Assembly (NCBI GenBank): GCA_018697195.1
Contig: CM031858.1
Coordinates: forward strand, 82,847,410 to 82,911,409
DNA length: 64,000 nucleotides
Reading direction: 5' to 3'
DNA from: Certhia americana
Lineage: Eukaryota; Chordata; Aves; Passeriformes; Certhiidae
Positions 11,001-20,925 of this stretch are shown here, piece after piece; the first letter of the stretch is position 1, and each line of letters starts with the position of its first letter. Position numbers and translations under genes: made by a program. The notes under the pieces are model-generated. The model saw only the letters and a list, made by a program, of their open reading frames with translations. It was not told where the DNA came from and made no database searches.

Positions 11001-14000
11001 TGCATAACTCCCTGCCTTGCTAGAATTATTAATACCACTTCTTACTTCCTGCACTTTGACCTTCTCAGAAGGTCATCTGGTTATTCCCAGATCAGTTCCA
11101 CTTTTGAAACAAGGAGAAGCCAAGGTGATGCATATGTTCATGCTTAACACAAATGCAGTGCTACTAACCCTGTAAATCAGAATACAGGTGGAATTTATTT
11201 GATTCCCTCCTTCTAATGAAATACTCATTCTTACTTTTATTTGAACACAAAGAGGCAGCTTAAACAGCAGCTGTAACTCCAATGGTCACCTATTTAATTA
11301 CACGTTCACTATTTAAGTCAGCATGCAAAGGGGAACACCCTAGGGTGCAGCTGTAGAAATCACTGAATGGAACACATATTCTACTACTAAATATTTATTA
11401 ATTTATGAATCCCTAGCTCACTTTTGTGACATTCACCAGTTTTGTTGTAAATAATAATTTGCTGGGAACATGTCTCTGCTTTGTGATAGAAGCCAAATGT
11501 GGATTATAATCGTAAGCATTTTAATTAAATGTGTATAGAAACAGTAAAAGAATCCAAGCAAGGAATATTATGTACAGACAAGCAAATGCACAAGCAACAA
11601 TATAAACATGTAACAAACAACACATGGACAAATGTGATATAAATGATTATACTGGAAACTGGGTAAAGATCCCAGATCAAAAGCTCTCAGTGGAGGCTCT
11701 CAGTAAGTCTGTTTGAGACAGACTCAAACCTACCCATGTGATGTTGCGTTCAAGTCTATATGCAAAGAGGAAGCACACCTTGTGTATAAAGGTCAAGAAG
11801 CTATTGTTAGCAAAGGTGAAATCTTAAGTCTAATTCAGGAATCATTATTGGTCTTGATGTAGTTGGTACAGAAAAAAAAAAGTGCAGGTAGAATATTTGT
11901 ATACAGATAAAAATCCATAGTAATAGCAGTAATACAATTGTAATGATAAAGCACACACCTTTTAGCTTCTGCCATTTTCTTAGTGTTATCCTCATCCTTC
12001 CACTGCTCTTCTGTGTCCAAAGGTCATCAGACAGTTTCATGCTGGTGTTAGCAGGAGAGGGAATATTACGGCAAGTGGACAACATGTGGAATCGTTTACC
12101 AGGAGAAATATGATATTCATTTTGACAGTATGATATACATAATACTGTGCACACACAAATTGTATGTTTGCTAGCATGCCTGTACACCTTTCTCTTTCAT
12201 TCTTGGTCTGTAGCTCCAGGTTACATAGCACCATTTGCATTAAATTTAGATTTGTTGTTCTTCTTCCTGGCCCAAGCTTCAGTTTTGTCCAGCTCCAGGT
12301 CTGCAGATTAATTGATCATGACTGATCTTTTTATAGCATGGGGTCTCCAGTGCCAATCTTGTGCCCCATCTCGTCTCATTTCACAGCTGTAATCCTGTTT
12401 GCCACACCTTGTGGTTGTCATTGCAGACCTGTATTTCTCTACTCAATAGCATTTTATTTGAGTTGTAAAATTTTCAGTCTACCTGGAACTAGTTCTTGTT
12501 ACTGTCACTTACAGCAAACAGTTCTCCTCTCACACAAACAGATCTGGTATAGATATGGCAGTTAGAAAAATTGCTGCCACATCTAAACCACATGAAATAA
12601 AGCTGCAGGCAAGTCACAAGAAACTAAGAGCAGACAAACCTCAGTCCTGAGCCCTTGCAGACTCAATACCGGGAGTATGGCACCTCACTATCAGTGACAA
12701 AATTTTTTTACAGGGCTACGGTTACACTGGCATGGTGCCCAAGGGAAAAAACAACTAGGCAAAAGCAACACAAATGCACTACTTGAACTCCTGTTGCAGT
12801 TATGAAGCTTCGTGCCTGTGGCAGGAGGACAGCCTTGTGCCACAGGGAGCAAGTAGTGTGAGGGAGCAACAAGAACAAGGCTTCTCCACAAGAGATGACT
12901 CAGGAGCTGAGGATGACCACATCACAGGCAGGAACAGTGCCCTCTTTGATCAGAACAGATTTGCAGCACCCAGGTCCAGCGGGTGTTAATTTTCCTTCTT
13001 ACCAGTGACATCTCCTTTTCAGGTCTTTCGTTTCTATTCCTTTGAAGCCATTCTTGGTCCTAGCTTAATGACACTCTTGTTTATAGGGAATGACTGTCTG
13101 GTGTGCTTAGATTCAGAGAAGAATTTATCCTTATTCTTAGGTTTGTGGAGGGTGTTTCTAAGGGCAGAAAACTGACATATGACATGTTGCAAAGGACACT
13201 TTGCTCTTCTTCAAAAATGAATGCAAGTAGTGATGGAGAACACCATCACAGAAAGCTGATAAATAGGTCAGCATCAATATGCAGAGGTAGTAAAATTAAA
13301 AGGCAAAGGTGTGGGTGGGGTGCCAGCATGGGGAGAGGGCTGTTCTATGGTTGTGTTCTTGCTGTTGTCTTCAGGAACTGGACAGCTGGGGAGTTTTTGC
13401 CACAGGTGAGGGAATATTTTCCCTATGCTGATGACAGTGTAGGTCTTGCCATGCAGAAAGCAAGTACCTGTGCCGTACTTCTACATCCAGTGTCTCACTG
13501 GTGTCAAAAAGCACCCTGAAGTTGGGGACTGTTTCTGGAAAAAATGACTTCACAGCAACAGGAATGGTCTGTCCAGGCCCATGTGAGTGTGCCTGTGGGC
13601 AGAGTGGAGTGGCTTTGGTGCCCTTCAGGGATGAGCATGTTGCATCACCTATAGAGATCTGCAGCAGAAGGCTTTGGATGAGTTTGCCTAGAAAGGGAAG
13701 GCCTTAAAAGCAGTGGTGAAAATCAAGAACAATAAGTGTCGATGGCATGGGACAGAGAGGGTTCTCAAGATGTCAGCAGATCTTGATGCAATGCCTTTGC
13801 TTACCCAGATGGGAAAAGACAAAGGGAAGGTGAACCTACTCTTGGCCGAAGAGCAAGGAAAGACTGCAGTCTCCAGACAAATGCTTTAAACCTGCAGGTG
13901 CAATGTTGCTGGTGATTACAGAAATGTGACTGGTTATTGTCAGGGTGAAGAAGAGACTCAGAGAGTTACTTCTACAACTACCCCTCTGATATCTTCAGTT

Positions 14001-14464
14001 TCATGTCTTGCTGTTGACACTTAAGTTGTTTTTCCTCTCCTTATTTGTGGCATTACCCCAGGTGCTCTGCCAGCCCATCTCCATTCAGCTGGACTGCTGA
14101 CTTCCACCAAGAGATCTGGGTGTGCACCATTGCACATATGTATATGTGGGAGAAAAATCTCTCTATAAAATGGAAATCTGTATCAGTTTTTTTCATGGAA
14201 ATAAATATGAGAATATTTTCCCTGTATCTGCAGCATGGCAAAGCCATAAGTTGACTCACATAACTATTTGTGTGAGTTCTTCTTCCATGCCAACTCACTG
14301 TGGTCAGAAGCTGGTAAGGACCCATGTGTTAACTTGTAGAAATACTACAGAACTTTATTTATTGCTGTTTTTATTTTTTAAGTTGAGAGAAGGAAGAGTG
14401 TTTTATAAAAAGGCTAAAGTGTTAAAAGGTAAAGTTAATAAAGACAAGTGCTAAAAGCAAGGTG
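8043..14464. other. Long unassigned stretch without recognised genes
   Basis: A run of ten G lies at 8184-8193. At 9220-9222 a 'ctctttccatag' acceptor-like site is followed by a frame of about 50 codons, but no donor or homology supports an exon. Frames of 127 codons (9484-9867, minus) and 138 codons (13103-13519, plus) have no recognisable domains. A 19-bp perfect palindrome at 11057-11075 is listed separately. No repeat family could be named in this stretch. Confidence 0.45.
11057..11075. promoter_or_regulatory. Palindrome matching a nuclear-receptor everted repeat (ER7)
   Basis: The sequence TGACCT, 7 bp, AGGTCA forms a perfect 19-bp palindrome around a central C. Everted AGGTCA half-sites spaced by 6-8 bp are a known binding arrangement for some nuclear receptor dimers. 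This is only a sequence match; nothing here shows that the site is used. Confidence 0.2.
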
Positions 14465-14680
14465 AAAGTCATCCACTGCTCTCCCTTTGTCCACAAGTCC
14501 AGTCATTTTATTGCAGATAGCAATCAGATTGTTCAGGCATGACTGATGCTTGGTAAACCCATGATGATTCTTCTTAATTACTTTCTTCTGCATGGGCCCA
14601 GAAGTGTGCTCCAAGGGGCCTTGGTCCAGGATTCTTGCAGGCTGGCCAGCCTATAATTCCTGATCGTTGCTCTCAGATCC
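14465..14680 (-). pseudogene. CR1 ORF2 reverse-transcriptase remnant
   Basis: Translated on the minus strand, this resembles the N-terminal part of the CR1 reverse transcriptase. The block 'HHGFTKHQSCLNNLIAI' (plus-strand 14510-14566) and 'LVDKGRAVD' (about 14467-14493) match the family pattern 'QHGFTKGKSC...' and 'VDKGRATD'. An upstream stretch at about 14600-14680 matches the 'NYRPVSL' region in another frame. Frame changes and stop codons show it is dead. It is joined at about 14680-14700 to an ORF1 esterase remnant in the same orientation, so the endonuclease and the rest of ORF1 between them are missing. Confidence 0.7.
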
Positions 14681-14689
14681 TTGTAGGTA

Positions 14690-14925
14690 CTCGTGACCCC
14701 GCTGATCTCCTCTGGCAGTGTTGAGATTGGCACCCATGTGGATAAACAGCAGGGAGTGATAGCCCTAGATCCTTGGTAGTTCCTGTGCTACATCTTGGAT
14801 CTGAGCCCCTGGCAAGCCATGAACCAATCTAGATAGCAAGCCAAGGAGGCAGATGGGGGCTCAGATCCACCACAAATGGAAACCTACCACTACTGGCCCC
14901 TGCCATTGCCTCCTGTCAATAATAT
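14690..14925 (-). pseudogene. CR1 ORF1 SGNH/esterase-domain remnant
   Basis: CR1-group LINEs encode an esterase-like (SGNH hydrolase) domain in ORF1. Minus-strand translation gives 'VVVGFHL' (plus-strand about 14864-14895), where the family has 'VVVGDSLL', followed by an in-frame stop and 'APIC'. Next come 'LPGAQIQDVAQELPRI' (14767-14818) and 'GYHSLLFIHMGANLNTA' (14716-14766). This order is the family order (GDSL block, 'CLPGARVRDV', 'YYPLLVVQVG'). The nucleophile block GDSL has become GFHL (14873-14884), so the catalytic serine is lost in this copy. The two remnants together mark an internally deleted minus-strand CR1. Confidence 0.65.
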
Positions 14926-17900
14926 GTGGTTTATGCATGGACAACTTGGATGCTTCCACAGGTGCAACATTCTGCTTCTCTCCTGCTACCTTCTCTCCTA
15001 CTAATACTGCTCTGGAATTGACCTGCAAGTGGAGGAGCCACCTTCCATGTGCCAGAAGCCAGGTTAGGCAAACCAACTGTATTTAATTCAGTAAAAATTA
15101 TTTCTTAATTATCTTTCCCTTTGATGTTTCATATTATGAAGTCTAAGCCCATGCATTAATGCCTCACTGCTACTTGTGGCCAGTCTTGATTCTTCAGTTA
15201 AATAATAACAGGGAAGTCAGTCTACAGTTTCCAAAAATGCATGCAAATTCTTGAATACCTGAATCTTTTGCTGTCTCTAGCATTAGAATGGTGGAGGAGG
15301 AAGTCTATTCCAGATAACGCAGGGTCTAAACCTGATGGTTTGTTCTCTCCTTCAGTAAGTAAGCTCTGAATACTTGTCAGAATGCAGGGTTAGTAAACAG
15401 AATATGCTAAAGATACTGCAGAGCATGTTTCAAATTTGGATACTCTTGCAACTGTACTTTCCCATTAAAATGACTTTGTGAAGGGCAGTTTGGGGATGAT
15501 TTTTTGTTGATTACCTGCTTCTATTTTAATTGCTGTATAATAACTGCATAATATTCTCCACATTGAAATATTTGTGGATTATTGCATTCATTTTCTGTGT
15601 CATACCTGTTTTTAGAGGCTTTTCACACATTTATGTTCTTCACTAAATGAATAAGATGGGAAGAATTTAATTTGGATCCCAGGGTGTGGGACTGGCCATT
15701 AATAAGTCTTGCAAGAAAATCTTTTGAAACTGGAAAAACAACAGAGAAACCTACAGCAAATAGATTTGTTCTTGAAATTTCCTGGCTTGTTACACAAGTC
15801 TTGCCTTCCCATTTTGTAATACCACTTGAACAAAAAACCCCAAAAAATCCAACCTCATGCTGCATAGCTTATACAGAGTGTTTTACTATTTCTAAAACCA
15901 CAAGATCAGATTTGTGGACCTGAAGCATAACTAATGCTTGATTGTGAAAAGTGTATGAAACTCCAAATGCTCTCTCCCCACTGGAGCAGGCAGGCTTTTT
16001 TGTGAAGGGAGTGGGTCTGGGTGCAGTCATGCCCTGTGCACAGCAGCCACATCCAGCTCTGTTCCTGATAACCTACAGATGCAGCAGCAAGCATTTGAAC
16101 TTCTTTTTTTTTTCAAGACACCTGAGACAACAAACAAAGGTTTTGTGAAAGAGACATGACCAGTGCCTCACCAGTGCAGTCCATCCTGTCTTCCCCTGAA
16201 ATTCCTTTTTGCTTTTCCTGACTGTAGAGCTGTTCTGTATGTGTTTGTGGGGTTCAGTGTGCAGCAGCTGGGGAACAGCCATGGGTCGCAGGGGCCCCTG
16301 CGTGCTTGAGGCAGCAAGCCTCAAACAGCTTTTGTGCCATTTCAAACAGCTTATGGTGCCAAAAGGTAAATAGAGGATGTGGGACTTCTAATCCAAGACT
16401 TTTCTCTTTGTCCCTGTCTCCCAGCTGATATGTCCCAAATAGTCCGTGGCCTAATGACTAGGAAACTTTTTGAGGAGACAAGAAGAGACAGTCTCTTGCA
16501 CTCAAAGGAAGCAGAAAGAATGAACCTGAGTGCTGAATTAAGAGGGAATTTTTCTACCCACTCTTACAGAAGGATGATGGAACACTTTTCAGCAGCTGAA
16601 AATCTGCTCTGGAAGCCACCAGAGAAGACTCAGTCTTAAGAGTCATATATGTACTGAATATTCTCCATCAGCTTACTTTAGGCAGACTGCATTCATTTGA
16701 CTAAAAGAAAAGATTTACAATTTACATGCTTACATCCAAGCCAATCATGTCAGGTTCCATGTGTAACCAGCAGAGAGATGGGTTCACGTTAGCTTGAAGC
16801 AAATATTCCCAACAGGTTGTCTGTCTGTCTGAGCTGGGTCTTTAGAGTCAGCATTTGGATGCACCTTAACTCTCCTCATGTTCTCCCTAGGGAACTCATA
16901 CAGCTCAAAACATACTCCTCATCTCTATGCTGGAAATAAGATAGTTTTACTAGACTTGCTCAACTACTTTGGGGAATTTACCCATGCTTTTGTGTTCTGA
17001 AATCAGGCTGATGTCACTTGTGCTCTCTTTGGGAAGATGGAATGTGTGAAAATATTCAAGGCTGTGAGGAACTCACATGTTACAGTTGTGTTTTAAATAG
17101 CAGACTAGAGAATCACTCTCTGGCCTGTAAAATTCAAGTAATTCTTGTCTAACAACTAGAAAAATGTAACATCATACTGCTGGAGTAATTTCTCTTCCAT
17201 CTCCTCTTTCCCTATTGCCTCCTCCCCTTGCCCAGCCCCCAAATAATTCAGTTTCTAATTGCAAATGCTTTTCAGCGTTGAAGGAGGTGAATAGATCAAA
17301 ACTATTTATGTCTGTGTTGTTTTCTGGTATATATGTGGAAGAAGCTGTTCTGCTGTTCTGCTTCTTCAGAAATGTCCTTATCTTTATGTTTTATCTGCTT
17401 CTACAGTGGAAGGCTAGAAAACAATTTTTGTTTTTTAACTAAGGTTTCAAAATATTATGCCATAAGATTGTTTGCAACAGGGTGGGTAATTGGACTATGA
17501 GACCCTGTATCTTTAATCTTGTGTTTCAAGAGAATGTAATGATTCAGAAGTATGAAGAAAATGTAAATACAAAGATTATGAACGACTTCAAATTTTTAAT
17601 AACAGATGTTGAACTGAGGCAGTGGCTGAGAAAGTTATATCTGAAATCATAATGAAGTATAAAATTGGCTTCTTTCTGTGCAGTTCAGGTTCCTGTCTTC
17701 TTGCATCTATCTCTATCTCTGTACTGTGGTTGCACATTGCTGTAACTTTCATACTCTACAAATTCTATAAGCTCTTCCAAGAAGACGTCACCCCCAATTG
17801 CTTGAGCAATAAAAGCGCTTAAATAATGCTGCTCTGCTGAAGCAGATTTGCATTTCTGGAGAAAGCTAATTCTGCAGTGGATTAATTCTTTTTTGAATTG

Positions 17901-18342
17901 CTGCTGAGAGGAAATGAACCTGCAGAGAGACAGCTGAGTCGTAAATTTCTTGTCTAAGGTTACTTAAGGTCCCAATGTTCATTCCATACAACTCTCTTGT
18001 ATTGGACAGATCAATATTTACTTAACTGAGAATACACTAAGCTAAGTTACTATGATTTTACTAAACTGACAATGCATTAATAAGCACAGTAATCAAATTC
18101 AGGTTAAAATTTAAATTTAATCCATAAATCAGCAGTTTCAGTTATTAGAACACCATACAAATGCAGCAAACTCAACCTCTGAACCACAGAGACTGCAGTG
18201 TGCAGACTTGTCTTGGGTAATTGTAGATGGATTTCTTTCAATACTTAGGCACAAGGTCTTGGTTGATTTATGTTGGTGAATAACTGTGCTACTGTCAAAA
18301 GTGTGTGGCTCACCTCTGAAATAATTCTATGTATAGAGTTTA
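14926..18342. other. Unassigned stretch, one conserved-looking block
   Basis: No gene is recognised. Frames at 16379-16639 and 17215-17442 (plus) lack domains or splice support. The block at about 17770-17960 contains an 'atttgcat' octamer, 'attaatt' homeodomain-like cores and a 'gacgtca' CRE-like core and is free of known repeats. It is listed among the findings as a possible conserved non-coding element. Confidence 0.4.
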
Positions 18343-18812
18343 ATCACAGAGCAGCATCACCGAATGGTTTTGGTTGGAAGGGACCTTTTGAGCTCATCTA
18401 GTTCAACTCTCCTGCAATGAGCAGGGATGCCTCCCACTGCAACAGTTTTGAGTTTTCTCAAAGCTCCATCCAACCTGGCCTTGGCTGTTTCCAGGGACAG
18501 GGCATCTACCATCTCTCTGGGCAATCTGTTCCATTGCCTCACTATCCTCATTGTAAAAAATCTCACCCTTACAGCTAATCTAAATCTCCACTCTTACAGT
18601 CTGAAGCCATTGACCCTCATCCTATCGCTATGTGTGTTTGTAAAAAAAAGCACACTCTGTCCCTATCTTTCTTATAGACCCCATTTAAGTACTGAAAAGT
18701 TGCTGTAAGGTCTCCCTGGAGCCTTTTCTCCTCGAGGCTGAACAGCCCCAGCTCTCTCAGCCTGACCTCATAGGAGAGTGCTCAAGGCCTCTGATCTTCT
18801 TCATGTCCTTAT
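18343..18812 (-). repeat. CR1 LINE, 3' part with ORF2 C-terminal remnant
   Basis: This is a 470-bp reverse-orientation CR1. The plus strand begins with the inverted tail 'caccgaatggttttggttgg' and runs through 'gagctcatctagttcaac', 'ctctctgggcaatctgttcc' and 'cctggagccttttctcc' to 'ctctctcagcctgacctc'. The minus-strand frame at 18357-18566 (69 codons) encodes the end of the ORF2 protein, including 'VRQWNRLPREMVDALSLET', the conserved C-terminal motif of CR1 ORF2. It is a 5'-truncated copy with no reverse-transcriptase core left. Confidence 0.92.
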
Positions 18813-19598
18813 CATCATGACTATGCACTTTTAGCACTAACCGTAAAGAAATGTTAGTTTCTGCCCACATAACCTATATATAATCTACTGAAACAGCTTT
18901 CAAATAGAACTGCTTTTGAATCAATGGTTACACTGACTTTTTAAACACTCGTAGACTCATCTTTGGAAATTTTCTAAATTCTATGCCATTCCTCTACTTT
19001 TAATTCATTACCTTCAGCTTTCTACTTCACCACAGCCTGTAAGGGTATTAGGGTGCCCTGTTGAGCTTCTGTCTGTTGAAGTGAGTCTCTCCAATAAATT
19101 GAGTCTTTCATCTCATCTTTCTTCTCCAGACTTTCACAGGCAAGGAAAGATTTGCGGCTTCATAGGTCTGTGCAGAAGAGGGAGAAAGCTACTTGTCTTC
19201 TGCAGGATCTTTGTTTCTTCTTTGAGTGCCAATTTTAAATTTTATAAAGGCGTGACATCTCTGTGCAAATGGTATTAGAAATGTAACTTTTAATTTCAGT
19301 GATTCAGTATACAAGCTCATCTCCTTAACCTTAAAAAATGGGCTTAGAGTACTCTTACCCCTCAACACTTCTTTTCAACTTGAGTTCTGCTCATCTCAGA
19401 TTGCCATGTCTCAGAATTTTAATTTGTTTTCCACACTCTCTCTCTCTGTGCCTTTGCAAGCAATCTCTATGAATCCTCGACTTCAGTTTTAAGGCAGCCT
19501 TTTAACTTGTGTGTTGTTGATATGCCTTCAGTTTTCCCACCTGCTTTCAGACTGCTTACAACTAGATTGTGTGGGACAGCTTGGAAAAGAAAACCAGC
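18813..19598. other. Unassigned spacer before the ERVL-type LTR
   Basis: AT-rich and pyrimidine-rich sequence. No repeat or exon was recognised. Confidence 0.45.
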
Positions 19599-20180
19599 TG
19601 TGCTGTGTTGGCTGGGGTTGAATTAATTTTTTTAATGATATGGGACTGTGTTTTGGATTTGTGCTGAACACAGAGTTGATAATATGAAGATGTTTTCATT
19701 ATTGCTGAACAGGGGTTACACAGAGCCAAGGACTTTGCTTTTTCTTATACTGTCACGATGGTGAGAGGGGTGGTGGTGCATGGAAAGATGGAAGGAACCA
19801 CAGCCAGGACATCTGACCACAACTGATGAAAGGGATATTGCAGACCGTATGACATCATGCTCAGTATATAAATCTGGGGGAAGAAGAATGAATAGGGAGA
19901 TATTTGGAGTGATGGCATTTGTTTTCCCAAATCACTGTATAAGCACCTGCTGCTTTCCTGGGGATGGCTGAACACCTGGCTGACCACTGGAGGGGATGAA
20001 TGAATTCCTTGTTTTGCTTTACTTGTGTGTGTATGTGGCTTTTGCTTTACCTTTTAAACAGTCTTTAACCCATGAGTTTTCTCACTTTTGCCCTTCCAAT
20101 TCTCTCTCTGATCTTGCTGGGGAAGTGAGCAAGAGGATGTGTGGTACTTTGTTGCTATCTGGGTTTTAAACCCTGAGACA
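19599..20180 (+). mobile_element. Solo LTR of an avian ERVL-type endogenous retrovirus
   Basis: A 582-bp segment matches, from memory, the long terminal repeat of a common avian class III (ERVL-like) family. Order of features: start 'tgtgctgtgttggctgggg' (19599), 'ggatttgtgctgaacacag' (about 19656), 'tgatgaaagggatattg' (about 19823), a TATA stretch 'gtatataaat' (19864-19873), 'aagaagaatga', 'ctttcctggggatggctgaac' (about 19952), 'gaattccttgttttgcttt' (about 20001), a worn poly-A region 'ccttttaaacagtcttt' (about 20051) and end 'ccctgagaca' (20171-20180). No gag, pol or env sequence adjoins it, so it is a solo LTR left by recombination. A clear 5-bp target duplication was not found, which suggests age. 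Its minus-strand frame of 80 codons (19745-19987) is not a gene. Confidence 0.85.
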
Positions 20181-20189
20181 ATCCTAAAA

Positions 20190-20925
20190 CTGTAACATGT
20201 TTGGCAGGGAATTCTGGGGATCTCTACTCCAACCTTCTGGTTGAAATAGGGCTGTTACTGCAGCAGATTAAGTAAGCCATGTTTATGTTTAGGAAGTCTT
20301 GGAAACCTCCAAAATTGTAGATTCTGGCTGCCCCATGAATAACCTGTTTCAGTGCTGCACTACCTTCCTGGTGAATGTATCTTTTCCTATTGTCCACCTT
20401 AAACCTCCCACACTGCAACTCAATCCCATCTTGAGCTTCTGCAAAGATGAGTGACACCATCAGCTTTTAACTGCCATTTGCACAGATTTAGGCTGATCAT
20501 CCCTCTGAAAGCCCAGCTCCTCTGATCACCTCTTCACAAGACCAAAGTCCAGCTCCTCACGTATGTTCTGTGTCCCAAACCATCTTAGCTTTTCTCTGCT
20601 GGACCCTCTCCAGTTTCTCTGGAAATTGCCCTATTTCACTTAAGAAGCCCAATCTGCACACGCATGGGGATGCATCAATAATACAGAGAGAAGGAAGTTA
20701 AGAACTTCCCTCAGTCTGCTCACCATGATCCTAACACGGGACAGTCCATAACCTGCCCTATTTACAGTAGTACCACACTGTCAGCTGTTCTCAGCCTGCC
20801 ATCCCCTGTTGTCTCCGGGTTCTCCTCAGCAGGGCTGCTGTTCATGCAGTCAGTTTCAATGCTGATTCAGTATTTTGCACTTCTTATTGAGCTTCCTGTC
20901 TCTGTTCTCCCTAATGATTAGTTCA
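20190..20925 (-). repeat. CR1 LINE, longer and older copy
   Basis: A diverged CR1 in reverse orientation, beginning about 10 bp after the ERVL-type LTR ends. Plus-strand anchors include 'ctactccaaccttctggttg' (about 20225), 'cctggtgaatgtatctttt', 'aaacctcccacactgcaact' (about 20401), 'tgctggaccctctccagtt' (about 20598), 'aagaagcccaatctgcacac' (about 20641), 'acttccctcagtctgctc' and 'tattttgcacttcttattgag' (about 20872). These correspond to the CR1 3' UTR and late ORF2 read backwards. The high-coordinate end fades out. No frame is open. Confidence 0.7.

Noticed and set aside
18357..18566. Minus-strand 69-codon frame that looks conserved.
   Set aside because: It is the C-terminal end of CR1 ORF2 within a truncated copy, not a host gene.
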